Positions 1-10,319 of a stretch of DNA of 64,000 nucleotides are shown piece by piece. Position 1 is the stretch's first letter. Each line of letters opens with the position of its first letter. The position numbers and the translations under genes are program-made. The stretch lies in assembly GCA_025057395.1 (NCBI GenBank), contig JANWXU010000003.1, positions 1-64,000 of the forward strand. The letters are read 5' to 3'. The notes under the pieces were generated by a model. The model was given only the letters and a program-made list of their open reading frames with translations, was not told the origin of the DNA and did no database searches. This DNA comes from Bacteroidia bacterium (GTDB taxonomy: Bacteria > Bacteroidota > Bacteroidia > J057 > JANWXU01).

Positions 1-3000
1 TAAAAAGTAGTAGTAGTAGTGAGGTTAGATAGGCTAAGTAAATAAGGAGCACTGTTAGCCGAAGTGATTAAGTTACCCCCTACAGGAGCATCATAAAGGT
101 ATACGATAGAGCCTGGACTCAAATTACCACTGACTGTAAAAGTAATCGGTCCTTGACCACAGCGCTCATAATCATTAATAGTAGGAGCAGGAGGAGAAGG
201 AATGCGATTCAATACTAAAGGCACTCTATCACTTTCACATCCTGTTTGGATATTGAAGCTAGAGACATAATAAGTAGTAGTATTGCTAATAGGTATTGGA
301 GTTGTTATTACATAATTAGAATTGGCTGCTAATGGAATAGCCGAATTGTAAGCTTCCCACAGTCGCAATTGAGTACCTGCCGGGGATCCATTTTGCACCG
401 AAATAGAAAATATACCTGGTTCACAGAAAGAAAAGCTGGGAGGAACGGGAACCCCGGGCAAGGAATGTACAGTAGCGGTTATGGACTTACGCTCACTTGC
501 ACATCCTGTTTGTCCATCGAAAGCTTCAATAAAAAAGGTAGTTGTAGTAACTAAGCTTGGTGTCACTAACAAGGCAGTAGGACCCGCCCCCGAAACTATA
601 AGAGTTCCTCCGCTGGGCTGATTATAAATACGGAAATGTGTACCCGCCTTAACTCCCATTGTGGCAGAAAAAGTAACCTGTCCACCTGAACACCTAGATA
701 CATTTTCTACAATTGGGAGATCAGGTATAGGGTTAATAGTTAAAGTAACCTCTTGCAACTGGCTAACACAGCCCTTATCACTTACTGCTTGTAAATAGAA
801 AGTAGTGGACTGTGAAATATTAGGGGTTTCTAGAGCAAAAGGAGCTAAATTATCCTGCGCAACTGGTACTTGGGAAGTGGGCGAATCAAACATTCGTATG
901 CTGCTACCTGCTGGAATTCCCATTACAACATTAAATATAGCAGAGCCCGGACCGCAACGGCTAAGATTTGGAGCATTAGGCTTGGCAGGTATAGGATGAA
1001 CTACGTGAATAACTGGGCTTCGAACACTTTTACAACCCGTTATGGTGTTTACGGCCTCTACATAAAAAGTAGAAGTTTGGTTTACAGTAACTGGAGAAAC
1101 GAAAACATAAGTGCCTGCGTCTGTAGATACAGCAGTAGAACTTATGGAATTAGCATCATATAAATTAGGATATAAGCGCAAAACACTTGCATGCTCTGCA
1201 AAAACAGAGAAAACTAGGGGAGCAGAACCGCACGAAGATACAGGAGTAACTTCTCCAATTATAGGTTGAGGATGAACCTCCGCTACCACAGGCTTTCGCA
1301 AACTTTCACAGCCTGTTCCTAGCGAATAGCTACTTAAGTAAAAGGTAGTAGTAGTAGTAATTACGGGTGTTTCAATTCGGAAGGGGGCAGCTACACTAGC
1401 AATGGGTACATTATCTAGATCTGAGGCGTAAAGACGTAATAAATTCCCGGACGGAAAGCCCATAATACCATTAAAAACAGCAGGCTGCCCTCCACAAGTA
1501 GATACTGCCGGCGCATCCGGCACACCCGGTAGTGGCTGAATAATAGCATCAACTTTTGTACGTGTACTAGTACACTGAGTAGTGCTATTAACTACCTCTA
1601 TCCAAAATTCTTGGCTGGTACTCAAAGAACCGGGTGATAACTCCCATGGAAACGAATTATCACTCGCTATTGGAGTTAAAGAATTCGCAGAATTATATAA
1701 CAAAGCCACATCTGCAGAAGTAGAAGAAAAAGTTGGTAAAAATGTAACTACTCCTGGCCCACAGCGTAGTACATTAGGTACTAGAGGCGCCCCCGGAATG
1801 GGATTGACCCTTATTTCTACCGGGAGAAAAGAACTTTTACATCCGAACGAATTAGTTACTTGAGCGTAGTAAGTAGTAGTAGAGAGAATTACATCCGTAT
1901 CAAGTAAATAATAACCGCCGTTTATTTGGTCAGCTGTCGAAAGAGGAGGTATATCAATAGGCTGAGTGTACAGAGAAATAGAATTTCCTGTAGGAATACC
2001 CATCTTAGCTGAAAGTTTTACAGAACTTCCTCCTCCACAAAGAGAAACTGCTTGCACAGAAGGTAAGCCTGGCAGCGGATGTATAATAATAGGTATTGAC
2101 TTTCTTGGGCTAGCACAACCAGTAAGCGGATCGTATGCTTCAACATAATACATTGTGCTCATGGTTAAGATAGGCGTAGCTAATGTATAAGGAGGTATAT
2201 TATCTCTTCTTATAGGAATTCCCCCCGTCATAGTAGTGTAAAATCGCATTTCGATTCCTGGTTGGCTAATTGACTGGGTCGCTTCTATGGTTAAGGAGCT
2301 GTTTCCACAACTTTCATAATTAGGTGCATCCGGCATTGCAGGAGTAGGATTCACAAAAACAGTAGCCAACGAACAATGACTCTTGCACCCTGTAGTTAAA
2401 TTCACCGAACGCAAACAAAAATTTGTAGTATCCACCAAATTTTGGGTCTGCAAAACATACGGCAGAGCAGCAACCTCATCAATTACTGTGTTTCCATCTG
2501 CTTCATATAAAATAATTTTATCTCCCGGTATACTACCCATACTTGCAGTTATTTTAGCACTACCAAAACCACATAACGCCGTGTTTGAAGCAAAGGGCGG
2601 CGAAGGCAATGGTAATACACTTAAATTAACTCCACTTCTTATGCTTCTACAGCCCGTAATCGTATCAATTGCCTCTAAATAGATTCTAGTCGTAGTACTC
2701 ACAAAAATACTATCCGACTTGAAAGAGTTAGGAGCAGCTAATGTATCAATAGGTAGCCCACCACTAGCTTGTGTATAAAGACGTATAATTGTGTGAATAG
2801 TACTAGGAGCACCTAAACTTCCTGTTAAAGCAACCTTACCACTACCACAACGAGATAAATCTATTGCAGAAGGTTGAACTGGCATAGGGTGAATCGTTAC
2901 ATTAACAGGAGTACGAGTACTTGCACATTGTGTTTGAGAATTAAAACTTTCTAAGTAATATACTGTGTTAGTAGTAACTAAGGGAGTGAGTAAACGATAA

Positions 3001-5330
3001 GGAACAACCTGCGTACTTAAAACAGGGGTACCGCCTTGCGCAACTGTGAATAAACGAATAGCATCCCCTGCAATATTGCCCATATTAGCAGTGATAGTAA
3101 CTTGCCCCGCTCCACAGCGCATTACATCTTGTACCAAAGGCGGATCGGGAGCAGAATTTACAGTAACAACTACCTCTTTACGCAAACTTCGACAGTTTGT
3201 CTGAGAATTAATTGCTTCTAAATAAAAGGTAGTCGTTTGTAAAACATTAGGCAAAGCAAGCACCGTATTGGGCAACTGCGAAATAGCCATCAAAATTCCC
3301 CCCACTGGCGAGTCATACAATTCAAATTTATCTCCCCCTGGCACATTAAAGGAGGGATATAGAAAAGCAGGATACCCTGCACATATAGTAGTAGGCTCAA
3401 CAGTAGGTAAAGCTGGCCGTGGTACCAGTTGAAAAGTAGCAGGAACCCTAGTAGTAACGCACTGAGTATTAGGATCCTGAGCTTCGAAATAAAAAGTAGT
3501 GGTGGTAGATAGAGAACTCAAAGTAAATTCATAGGGAGGCTGAGTTATCACCTGGAGGGGTATTCCTCCTCCTGCTGCAGAGTAGAGCCGCACAACATTA
3601 CCTGGCGCTATATTCACTGTAAACGTAACAACACTAGGAGAGCAACTTGTAATATTAGTTACTTGAGGCTGCGATGGCATAGGCAAAATAGTGGCTACCA
3701 CCATTCTACGCCCTTGGCTTACACAACCAGTATGGGAATCGTATACTTCTACATAAAAAGTAGTAGTGGTAGTAAGATAGGAAGTAATTAACTGGTAAGG
3801 AGATAAATTATCTTCTGCTAATAAATTACCCCCCGTGGGTTGAGTATATAGGCGGAAAGAGTTGCCTACAGGACTTGCTAACTTAGGGAAAAAACTAACT
3901 TCCCCTTCTCCACAGCGGCTTACATTTGGAACAATAGCCGTATCGGGCCTTTGGTGAACTTTAATTGGCACTGCGACTCTAGCGCTGCTAGAACAACCAG
4001 CTGCAGGTATATAACTTTCCACATAATATGTGGTATTAGTATTAACAGCTGGAATAGTAAGCTCAAAAGGAGCATCCGTATCTTCAGCCACTAGCGCCCC
4101 CCCTATTGGCTGATCAAATAGCCGAGCATGTGTACCATTAGGTAGCCCTGTATTTACTGATATCTTTAAAGAACCAGAGCCACATATTATGCCATGTGTA
4201 GTAACGCTAGGTACAGGTAAAGGAGGATAAACAACGGCCTTTACTGGAATTCTGGGACTAGCGCATCCATTGGTATCTCTGCGACTTTCAAAATAAAAAG
4301 TAGTTGTCGTTGTAATAGGGGGAGTGGTGTAAGAAAAAGGTGGGCCGTAGATAGTAGCTACTGCCATTACTGCATTCTGCTGTGTATAAATTGCGATACT
4401 ACTACCCAGCGGAAGAGTCATACTCGGAGAAAAAGTAACTGACCCTCCCCCACAGCGCACCACATCCAAAACAATAGGAGTCCCTGGAATTGAATCTATC
4501 CTCACTTTATACATACTACGATTACTAACACATCCTGTTAGCGTATTTTTAGCTTCTATATAAAAGGTAGAATGAGTAGTAACTATTGGCGTTGTAACCT
4601 GGTAGAGAAAATTATTATTAGAACTTACTGGCACCCCATAAGCTAGAGCAATTCCTCCCTGAGGAACATCATATAATATTGCCTGGTTACCTGCCGGTAC
4701 TCCCATATTCAGCAAAAAGGTTGCTACCCCTGGACCGCAACGAATTACATTTGCAGATAATGGAATAGCAGGAAGAGGATGGATAATAGCTTTTGCTAAT
4801 ACACGCTGGCTTCTACAGCCGGTGCTCGTAATCACAGACTCTAAATAATAAGAGGTTGTAGTAGTTAAATGGGGAGTAGTCAAAAAGAAAGGAGTAGTCA
4901 CTGAAGTATCGACACCGAAGCCACCAATAGGACCTGAAAATAAAATGACCATATCGCCTGATGGTGTACCATTTGACGCAGTAAAGGTCACTACACCAGC
5001 ACCACATCGTGCAACATCAGTAACTAAGGGTACGCCCGGCACAGGATTAATAATCACGGGTTGCGGTACGCGAATACCACTTTCGCACCCTGTTAAAGAA
5101 TTAAAACTAGCAACGTAAAAAGTAGTAGAGTTAGAAACTATTAGGGTATAAGAAGTACCTGTATGTAACAAATTTGCTGCTGCGGTATTTGAATCATACC
5201 AGCGCAATTGATCTGCACCGTTTCCTAAGGCAGCAGTAAGAGTTACACTTCCCATTCCGCAACGGCTCATAGCACTAGCAGTGGGAGCCGCTGGAGCTTC
5301 ATAAACAGTAATAATTACAGTACTTACGTT
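1..5330 (-). repeat. About 20 tandem protein-level Ig-like repeats (RCGxGxVTFTAxMGxPxG...TTTFYL...TGCxS), period about 268 bp
   Basis: RCG-type cysteine codons recur on the minus strand from about 5261 down to 161 at about 265-275 bp spacing (manual count 20). Resembles the Ig-like domains common in Bacteroidota giant surface proteins. Confidence 0.85.
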
Positions 5331-8300
5331 AGAAACACAGTTTACAGGCCCACTGTTAGTAACTTGTAAAGTCAAGGTTTTTGTGCCCGGGCTCGCCCAA
5401 CTTACAATATGGGGCCCGCCTGTAGAAGGCAAATTACCTACACAACCATCACAATTCCAAGAATAAGTAGCAGTAGACTGGGCAGTTCCATTAAAAGACA
5501 AAGTTGAAAGCTGGTTTACGGGTGAAGTATTTTCACAAACACTATTTGCAGTAAAAGAACTTGTGGGAGTAGGTAAAACAGTAATGATAACACTTGTAGT
5601 AGCCCCCTGGCAAGTAGGGGTACTATTATTAATAACGGATAAAGTAATAGTTTTGGTGCCCTCCTGTGACCAGCTAATAGTGTGCGGACCTACTCCTGTT
5701 AAATTTCCACCTATGCAGCCATCGCAATTCCAATTAAAAGTAGCATTGAAAGCGCTAGTGCCTGTAAAAGTTAAAGTTGTGGTATTATTCGCCTGAGCTG
5801 TAGAAGTACAGAGTATAGAAGTCGCCGTAAAGTTAGTAGTAGGAACAGGGTGAACAGTAATAATAACACTTGTTGTACTACTAATACAAGCTGGAAAGCC
5901 GGGATTCTGAATTTGTAAAGTTAAAGTTTTGGTCCCGGCACTTGCCCAGCTTAAGGAAAAGGGACCTGCCGTAGAACTAGGTGGATTTACGCACCCAGCA
6001 CATCCCCAAGTATAGGTAGCATTGGCTAAAGCAGTACCCGTAAAATTGATATTCGAAATAGTATTTTGTAGGGCAGTATTTGCACATACATGCTCCGCAG
6101 TAAAAGTAGCCACTGGTGTAGGCTGGATAGTAACTAACACAGTAGTGGTTGGGGAGCTACATGCTGGTGTACCCGGGTTTGTTACTTGTAAAGTTAAGGT
6201 TTTTACTCCATCACTCGTCCAACTCAAGCTTAAGGGACCCGGGGTTGTCGGATTACCTCCTAAGCAACCATCGCAGTTCCAAGTGAAAGTAGCGCCTTGC
6301 AAAGCAATACCTGTAAAAGTTACAGTGCTAGAATTATTCAAAATAGAAGACACAGTGCACGCCGGCCCAGCTGTAAAACTACTTGTTGGCACCGGAAGAA
6401 CAGTAACTAAAACTGTAGTAATAGTAGAAGGACAAGCGGGAGTAGAATTATTAGTAACTTGCAAAGTAAGGGTTTTGGTTCCTGCAGTATTCCAGCTTAA
6501 GTTAAAAGTAGGACCTGCTCCCGAAGGCGTACCTTGTGCACAGCCATCACAGTTCCAACTAAAAGTAGCTCCTGCTTGGTAAGTACCTGTATAAGTAATG
6601 GTAGAAGTTTGCGCCTCGCAAACGGCCTGCGGATTAGCAGTAAAAGTAGAAGTAGGGGTAGGCAAAACAGTAACCGTAACGTTCTGCGAAAATACCGTAC
6701 ATTGCGGCGTAGTGCTGTGTACTCTTACCCGGTAAGTATAGGTACCGGGCGCTAAAGTTGTAGGAGTAGTATAAGTAGCAGAGGTTGCACCTGGAATATC
6801 TGTATTATTCAGTTGCCATTGGTAGTTTATACCTTGGCAGCCAGTACATTGGGTATATGTGGAGCTTAGCGTAGCACTATTACCCTGACAATAAGTCGTA
6901 GTCGTAGGTGTAACACTTACAGCCTGCAAAACAAAAGGAACTGTACCCTGCGGCATACTTAAGCCTGTTAGCGTGCCGCCCGGTGTACCAGGGGTAGCCA
7001 ACATAGGGTTCCCATTTGTCTCAGTACCATTAGTCCCTGGCGCCACCGTAACGCTTACGTTAGTTGGTAAAGGAGATGTAGACCAAACAATACCTCCGCC
7101 TCCTCCACCACCTGGACCATGATTACAACATGCGTCTCCCCCCTTCCCGCCATTCACATTAACAAACAAATTACCTGCATACGTACTTACATCTAGTAAT
7201 ACAGTACCTCCTGCACCACCTCCTCCTGAGCCATCATTCCCAGAAGTCTGACCATTTTGACCATTAGCTTGAATAGAATTTCCATTTGATACAATTGTAT
7301 TTGACTTAACGATTATTATTCCACCGCCCCGTGCTCCACTCGTTCCAGTAGAACTAATCAAATTTTGTTCGCCGCCGCCGCCACCACCACCTAGAAAAAT
7401 TTTATTTTGAGTATTATTGTATAATAAACTTATACCTCCTATTCCACCTTGTGTGGGAGCACACCCATTCCAATACCCGCCTACTCCTCCGCTACCCATA
7501 TTTCCTCCCCCTCCCCCTCCTTGATTATGTCCATTTCCTCCCCCACCACCATTTGCGAGCTTTCCCCGAGCATGTTCCTGATTAACAATCCAGTGAGCTA
7601 TTCCTTCTCCCTTTTCAGCTGCATCAGGGGCATTGCTAGGAGCGAAAAAAGGCGTTGGAGACAAACACGGGGGCCAATTACTCTGAATTGGGTTAGTTAC
7701 TCCTCCCCTAAACCCTGCCGCATTCATGTGTATGTTCCCCCCTAAAGCCAACGTGCCCGATACCTCCATTGCCAATACACCACCCGTACCCGTCACAGAA
7801 CTCCAAGCCGGACATGTAATATCCCCCTGCGTAACCAAATTATTATAACTCCCCACCTTCACCAACTGCACAAAATGATTAACATCATATGTGCGAACCA
7901 ACTGATGCTGAAAACTAATATTACTCCCCGATATCGACGATATCGTCTGAAACTCGTAATTGCCCGCACTATTGTAATTCAAAATATTCCCATAATTCGC
8001 AGTATTCGTCTGGTCTATCGTAGCCCCCTTCATCTGAATGATCAACACCTTATCCCCCACATTAAAACCATTCGTACTCGAAACTGTAACACTATTATCA
8101 CATAAATTAATCGCCGTTACCTTGGCATAAGCATTCGGGCAGCTACTTATTATTTGGCAAGGGCTAGCAAGTACAGTAAGTGTGGCATTGGGAGAAGTAC
8201 TCACGCAATTATTCACAGGGTCGGTAACGTCTACGCTATACGTATAAGTACCAGGTGCCAGGTTTGTGGGGGGTGTATAGGTATGGGAGGTAGCGCCTGG

Positions 8301-10118
8301 TATCGGCACTCCATTTAACTTCCATTGATATGTGTAATTAATACAGCCATTAGCTACAGGGCCTGCAGTAAATGTTTGGGTATTGCCCTGACAAACAGCA
8401 GCGGAACTTGGCGTAATAGTAGCCACATGAGGATTAAAAATACTAGAAATAAAAGTTGTTAGACCAATGCCTGAAGTTTTAGGAGCTAAATTCAATTGCT
8501 GGGCGACAAAATTGCAAGCTAATCCTAAATTATTTGGATTATTGATGCAACTAAGCCATGGCTGATTATCATTTGCTTTATAAATCTTGGAGTCTGGAGC
8601 AAGCATTAACCCTCCGCAGGTAACGCCATTACCCACTACCGTTAAAGAAGCCTGTATTGCTGCCGGGGTACCAGCATTCAAATTAAATTGCCAAACATTT
8701 GCATTTCCTGTCCAACAAGTGCAATATAATCTGCTCATGTCGGGAGAAAATTCAATACCATAGCCCCACCAATTTGAAATACCAGGAATATTTAGCTGAA
8801 TAGGTGAAGAGACTACTCCTGTGGCGTTATTGAAATTATACACTATTGGATCAAAATTACCTGCAGCATTCGATGAAGCTAAGCGCTGGCCATTGGGCGA
8901 AAATTTAATTTGAAAATATCCTGCTTTACCTGGCCCCGGCGAAATTACAGGTGCAGAAATACCCGCTGAGGTAATTAAATAGCAACGATACTGATTAGTA
9001 CAATTATCATGTGCTAAAACCCAGTAATCGCATCCATTGGCATGCTTGGTAGCAGCAATTTGCTCTGAGCCGCAACCCAAGTTCATTAAAACGTTATTCT
9101 TGGAAAGTACCGTACCACCATTATTAACCCATTGTACTTCGGTCCAAAAGAGACCTCCATTATTAGCGCTACAGTGAAAAATATAATACCTATCCACAAA
9201 ACCTGGCCTTGGAACAATTACAGCTGCGTGCGTTGCTGAAGGATGGCCTATTAAACCTGTTCCCCCTACTCCGCCAGTCATTATTGTATGATTGTTAGTA
9301 TAAATTGTTTGCCCATCTGTATAAAACTTCAATTGCCCAGTATTAAAGTCTGAAATAGCAGCACACCCCTCCCATGTATTCAAAGCACCATTGGTAAGAG
9401 CACTAGGCGGATTAGTGTTAAAAGTAACACCTGCGCCCCATCCAAAATACCAGTTATTGCCTTCTTTTGAAGTTACCTGACAGTTCTTAGGTTGTAAAAA
9501 AAACTGTGGTTTATTTACTAGAGCAGAGCGAATACTCCAGGGTAAGTCTAAATTATCATTTTCAGTGGGCGTAGGTATAATTTTATCTTCTAAATAGCGC
9601 TTTACGTCTCCCCTAGCTTTTTTTATCAAATACTGCGCCTTGGTAGTATCAGAAAGCACTTCTTCCCAGCGCTTTCGGGTAAGCAAATTTAACTCTTCCA
9701 CAGATAGCCACTCTACCCCTCGAACGCCTGGTAAAGAATTGAACCACTCCTTAATAACCCTAATTTTACCGAGATCAGCTGTATATATTTGAAGTAAAGC
9801 TGCATTTTCAGGTAGATAATATTGCAAAAAATTTATGTGCTCTAGTGCCTGGTTAATTTGTTGGTAATTAGGAATTGAATCATTAAGCCCTTCACGCAGC
9901 GTAGTATTCAATAAAGCTTGCTCAGAAGAAAATTTTAACTTACAAAATACGCCATAAGAGCTGGCATTAATAGGGACATGTGGTTTTGCAATTACATTGA
10001 AGGAAAGGAGCTGTATCAAAAAAACTAAAAGTAACAGTATCAACCTACCTTTAGCCCCCCCTCCCAAAAGCATTAACATGAGTATTAGAATATTGTTGGA
10101 TGTATATAGTTTTTCCAT
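1..10118 (-). CDS. Giant secreted multidomain repeat protein, 3' end truncated by the window edge (>3370 aa visible). N-terminal signal/hydrophobic region, beta-propeller-like module, Ig/PKD modules, glycine-rich domain, PKD repeats with WNCDGC, then about 20 RCG-type Ig-like repeats
   Basis: Reverse-strand reading from ATG at 10118 (MEKLYTSNNILILMLMLLGGGAKGRLILLLLVFLIQLLSFNVIAKPHVPINAS...) stays open. Repeat cysteine codons at 5261, 1496 and 161 are all in frame with 10118. The last codons at the left edge read ...NLTTTTTF, matching the repeat consensus. Absent from the ORF track because there is no stop in the window. The exact start is uncertain. Confidence 0.9.
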   Translation of the reverse strand, partial: MEKLYTSNNILILMLMLLGGGAKGRLILLLLVFLIQLLSFNVIAKPHVPINASSYGVFCKLKFSSEQALLNTTLREGLNDSIPNYQQINQALEHINFLQYYLPENAALLQIYTADLGKIRVIKEWFNSLPGVRGVEWLSVEELNLLTRKRWEEVLSDTTKAQYLIKKARGDVKRYLEDKIIPTPTENDNLDLPWSIRSALVNKPQFFLQPKNCQVTSKEGNNWYFGWGAGVTFNTNPPSALTNGALNTWEGCAAISDFNTGQLKFYTDGQTIYTNNHTIMTGGVGGTGLIGHPSATHAAVIVPRPGFVDRYYIFHCSANNGGLFWTEVQWVNNGGTVLSKNNVLMNLGCGSEQIAATKHANGCDYWVLAHDNCTNQYRCYLITSAGISAPVISPGPGKAGYFQIKFSPNGQRLASSNAAGNFDPIVYNFNNATGVVSSPIQLNIPGISNWWGYGIEFSPDMSRLYCTCWTGNANVWQFNLNAGTPAAIQASLTVVGNGVTCGGLMLAPDSKIYKANDNQPWLSCINNPNNLGLACNFVAQQLNLAPKTSGIGLTTFISSIFNPHVATITPSSAAVCQGNTQTFTAGPVANGCINYTYQWKLNGVPIPGATSHTYTPPTNLAPGTYTYSVDVTDPVNNCVSTSPNATLTVLASPCQIISSCPNAYAKVTAINLCDNSVTVSSTNGFNVGDKVLIIQMKGATIDQTNTANYGNILNYNSAGNYEFQTISSISGSNISFQHQLVRTYDVNHFVQLVKVGSYNNLVTQGDITCPAWSSVTGTGGVLAMEVSGTLALGGNIHMNAAGFRGGVTNPIQSNWPPCLSPTPFFAPSNAPDAAEKGEGIAHWIVNQEHARGKLANGGGGGNGHNQGGGGGGNMGSGGVGGYWNGCAPTQGGIGGISLLYNNTQNKIFLGGGGGGGEQNLISSTGTSGARGGGIIIVKSNTIVSNGNSIQANGQNGQTSGNDGSGGGGAGGTVLLDVSTYAGNLFVNVNGGKGGDACCNHGPGGGGGGGIVWSTSPLPTNVSVTVAPGTNGTETNGNPMLATPGTPGGTLTGLSMPQGTVPFVLQAVSVTPTTTTYCQGNSATLSSTYTQCTGCQGINYQWQLNNTDIPGATSATYTTPTTLAPGTYTYRVRVHSTTPQCTVFSQNVTVTVLPTPTSTFTANPQAVCEAQTSTITYTGTYQAGATFSWNCDGCAQGTPSGAGPTFNLSWNTAGTKTLTLQVTNNSTPACPSTITTVLVTVLPVPTSSFTAGPACTVSSILNNSSTVTFTGIALQGATFTWNCDGCLGGNPTTPGPLSLSWTSDGVKTLTLQVTNPGTPACSSPTTTVLVTIQPTPVATFTAEHVCANTALQNTISNINFTGTALANATYTWGCAGCVNPPSSTAGPFSLSWASAGTKTLTLQIQNPGFPACISSTTSVIITVHPVPTTNFTATSILCTSTAQANNTTTLTFTGTSAFNATFNWNCDGCIGGNLTGVGPHTISWSQEGTKTITLSVINNSTPTCQGATTSVIITVLPTPTSSFTANSVCENTSPVNQLSTLSFNGTAQSTATYSWNCDGCVGNLPSTGGPHIVSWASPGTKTLTLQVTNSGPVNCVSNVSTVIITVYEAPAAPTASAMSRCGMGSVTLTAALGNGADQLRWYDSNTAAANLLHTGTSYTLIVSNSTTFYVASFNSLTGCESGIRVPQPVIINPVPGVPLVTDVARCGAGVVTFTASNGTPSGDMVILFSGPIGGFGVDTSVTTPFFLTTPHLTTTTSYYLESVITSTGCRSQRVLAKAIIHPLPAIPLSANVIRCGPGVATFLLNMGVPAGNQAILYDVPQGGIALAYGVPVSSNNNFLYQVTTPIVTTHSTFYIEAKNTLTGCVSNRSMYKVRIDSIPGTPIVLDVVRCGGGSVTFSPSMTLPLGSSIAIYTQQNAVMAVATIYGPPFSYTTPPITTTTTFYFESRRDTNGCASPRIPVKAVVYPPLPVPSVTTHGIICGSGSLKISVNTGLPNGTHARLFDQPIGGALVAEDTDAPFELTIPAVNTNTTYYVESYIPAAGCSSSARVAVPIKVHQRPDTAIVPNVSRCGEGEVSFFPKLASPVGNSFRLYTQPTGGNLLAEDNLSPYQLITSYLTTTTTFYVEVYDSHTGCVSQGRRMVVATILPMPSQPQVTNITSCSPSVVTFTVNIAPGNVVRLYSAAGGGIPLQVITQPPYEFTLSSLSTTTTFYFEAQDPNTQCVTTRVPATFQLVPRPALPTVEPTTICAGYPAFLYPSFNVPGGDKFELYDSPVGGILMAISQLPNTVLALPNVLQTTTFYLEAINSQTNCRSLRKEVVVTVNSAPDPPLVQDVMRCGAGQVTITANMGNIAGDAIRLFTVAQGGTPVLSTQVVPYRLLTPLVTTNTVYYLESFNSQTQCASTRTPVNVTIHPMPVQPSAIDLSRCGSGKVALTGSLGAPSTIHTIIRLYTQASGGLPIDTLAAPNSFKSDSIFVSTTTRIYLEAIDTITGCRSIRSGVNLSVLPLPSPPFASNTALCGFGSAKITASMGSIPGDKIILYEADGNTVIDEVAALPYVLQTQNLVDTTNFCLRSVNLTTGCKSHCSLATVFVNPTPAMPDAPNYESCGNSSLTIEATQSISQPGIEMRFYTTMTGGIPIRRDNIPPYTLATPILTMSTMYYVEAYDPLTGCASPRKSIPIIIHPLPGLPSVQAVSLCGGGSSVKLSAKMGIPTGNSISLYTQPIDIPPLSTADQINGGYYLLDTDVILSTTTYYAQVTNSFGCKSSFLPVEIRVNPIPGAPLVPNVLRCGPGVVTFLPTFSSTSADVALLYNSANSLTPIASDNSFPWELSPGSLSTSQEFWIEVVNSTTQCTSTRTKVDAIIQPLPGVPDAPAVSTCGGQPAVFNGIMGFPSGNLLRLYASDLDNVPIASVAAPFRIETPVITTTTTFYLSSYSLGTGCESLRKPVVAEVHPQPIIGEVTPVSSCGSAPLVFSVFAEHASVLRLYPNLYDANSISSTAVSTDAGTYVFVSPVTVNQTSTFYVEAVNTITGCKSVRSPVIHVVHPIPAKPNAPNLSRCGPGSAIFNVVMGIPAGSSIRMFDSPTSQVPVAQDNLAPFALETPNISQSTTFYLQAVSDKGCVSQLQEVTLTINPIPDLPIVENVSRCSGGQVTFSATMGVKAGTHFRIYNQPSGGTLIVSGAGPTALLVTPSLVTTTTFFIEAFDGQTGCASERKSITATVHSLPGVPVPPSFSFCEPGIFSISVQNGSPAGTQLRLWEAYNSAIPLAANSNYVITTPIPISNTTTYYVSSFNIQTGCESDRVPLVLNRIPSPPAPTINDYERCGQGPITFTVSGNLSPGSIVYLYDAPVGGNLITSANSAPYLLSLSNLTTTTTF
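5370..6700 (-). repeat. Five PKD-like repeats with a WNCDGC-type motif (period about 275 bp)
   Basis: Reverse reading gives FSWNCDGCAQG, FTWNCDGCLGG and similar at about 6540, 6265, 5990, 5715 and 5440, each followed by LSW...GTKTLTLQVTN. Confidence 0.85.
7080..7640 (-). other. Glycine-rich domain segment within the giant CDS
   Basis: Reverse reading: KLANGGGGGNGHNQGGGGGGNMGSGGVGGYWNGCAPTQGGIGG...FLGGGGGGGEQN...SGARGGGIIIVKSN...GSGGGGAGGTVLLDV...GGKGGDACCNHGPGGGGGGGIVWS. Confidence 0.85.
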
Positions 10119-10319
10119 AGTGTTTCTATTAACCAATGTACAATATAGCAATTTTATTAAAACTTACTAATGAAGCTTAAATAATTTTTTAAGCCTATTA
10201 ATACAATTCAAAATAGCTTTGATAGTTTAGTTAGCTATTAAAAATTCTAATAGGTAATTTGTAAAAATTTCAATTCAAAATTATTAATTTGCTTGAAATT
10301 TCATTAATTAGCTAATCAA

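Noticed and set aside
6022-6582. 186-aa plus-strand ORF (and many other plus-strand ORFs across 1-10118 and 32060-45037)
   Set aside because: Antisense shadows of the giant minus-strand genes. Their Val/Thr-rich translation reflects the opposite strand of Thr/Val codon repeats.
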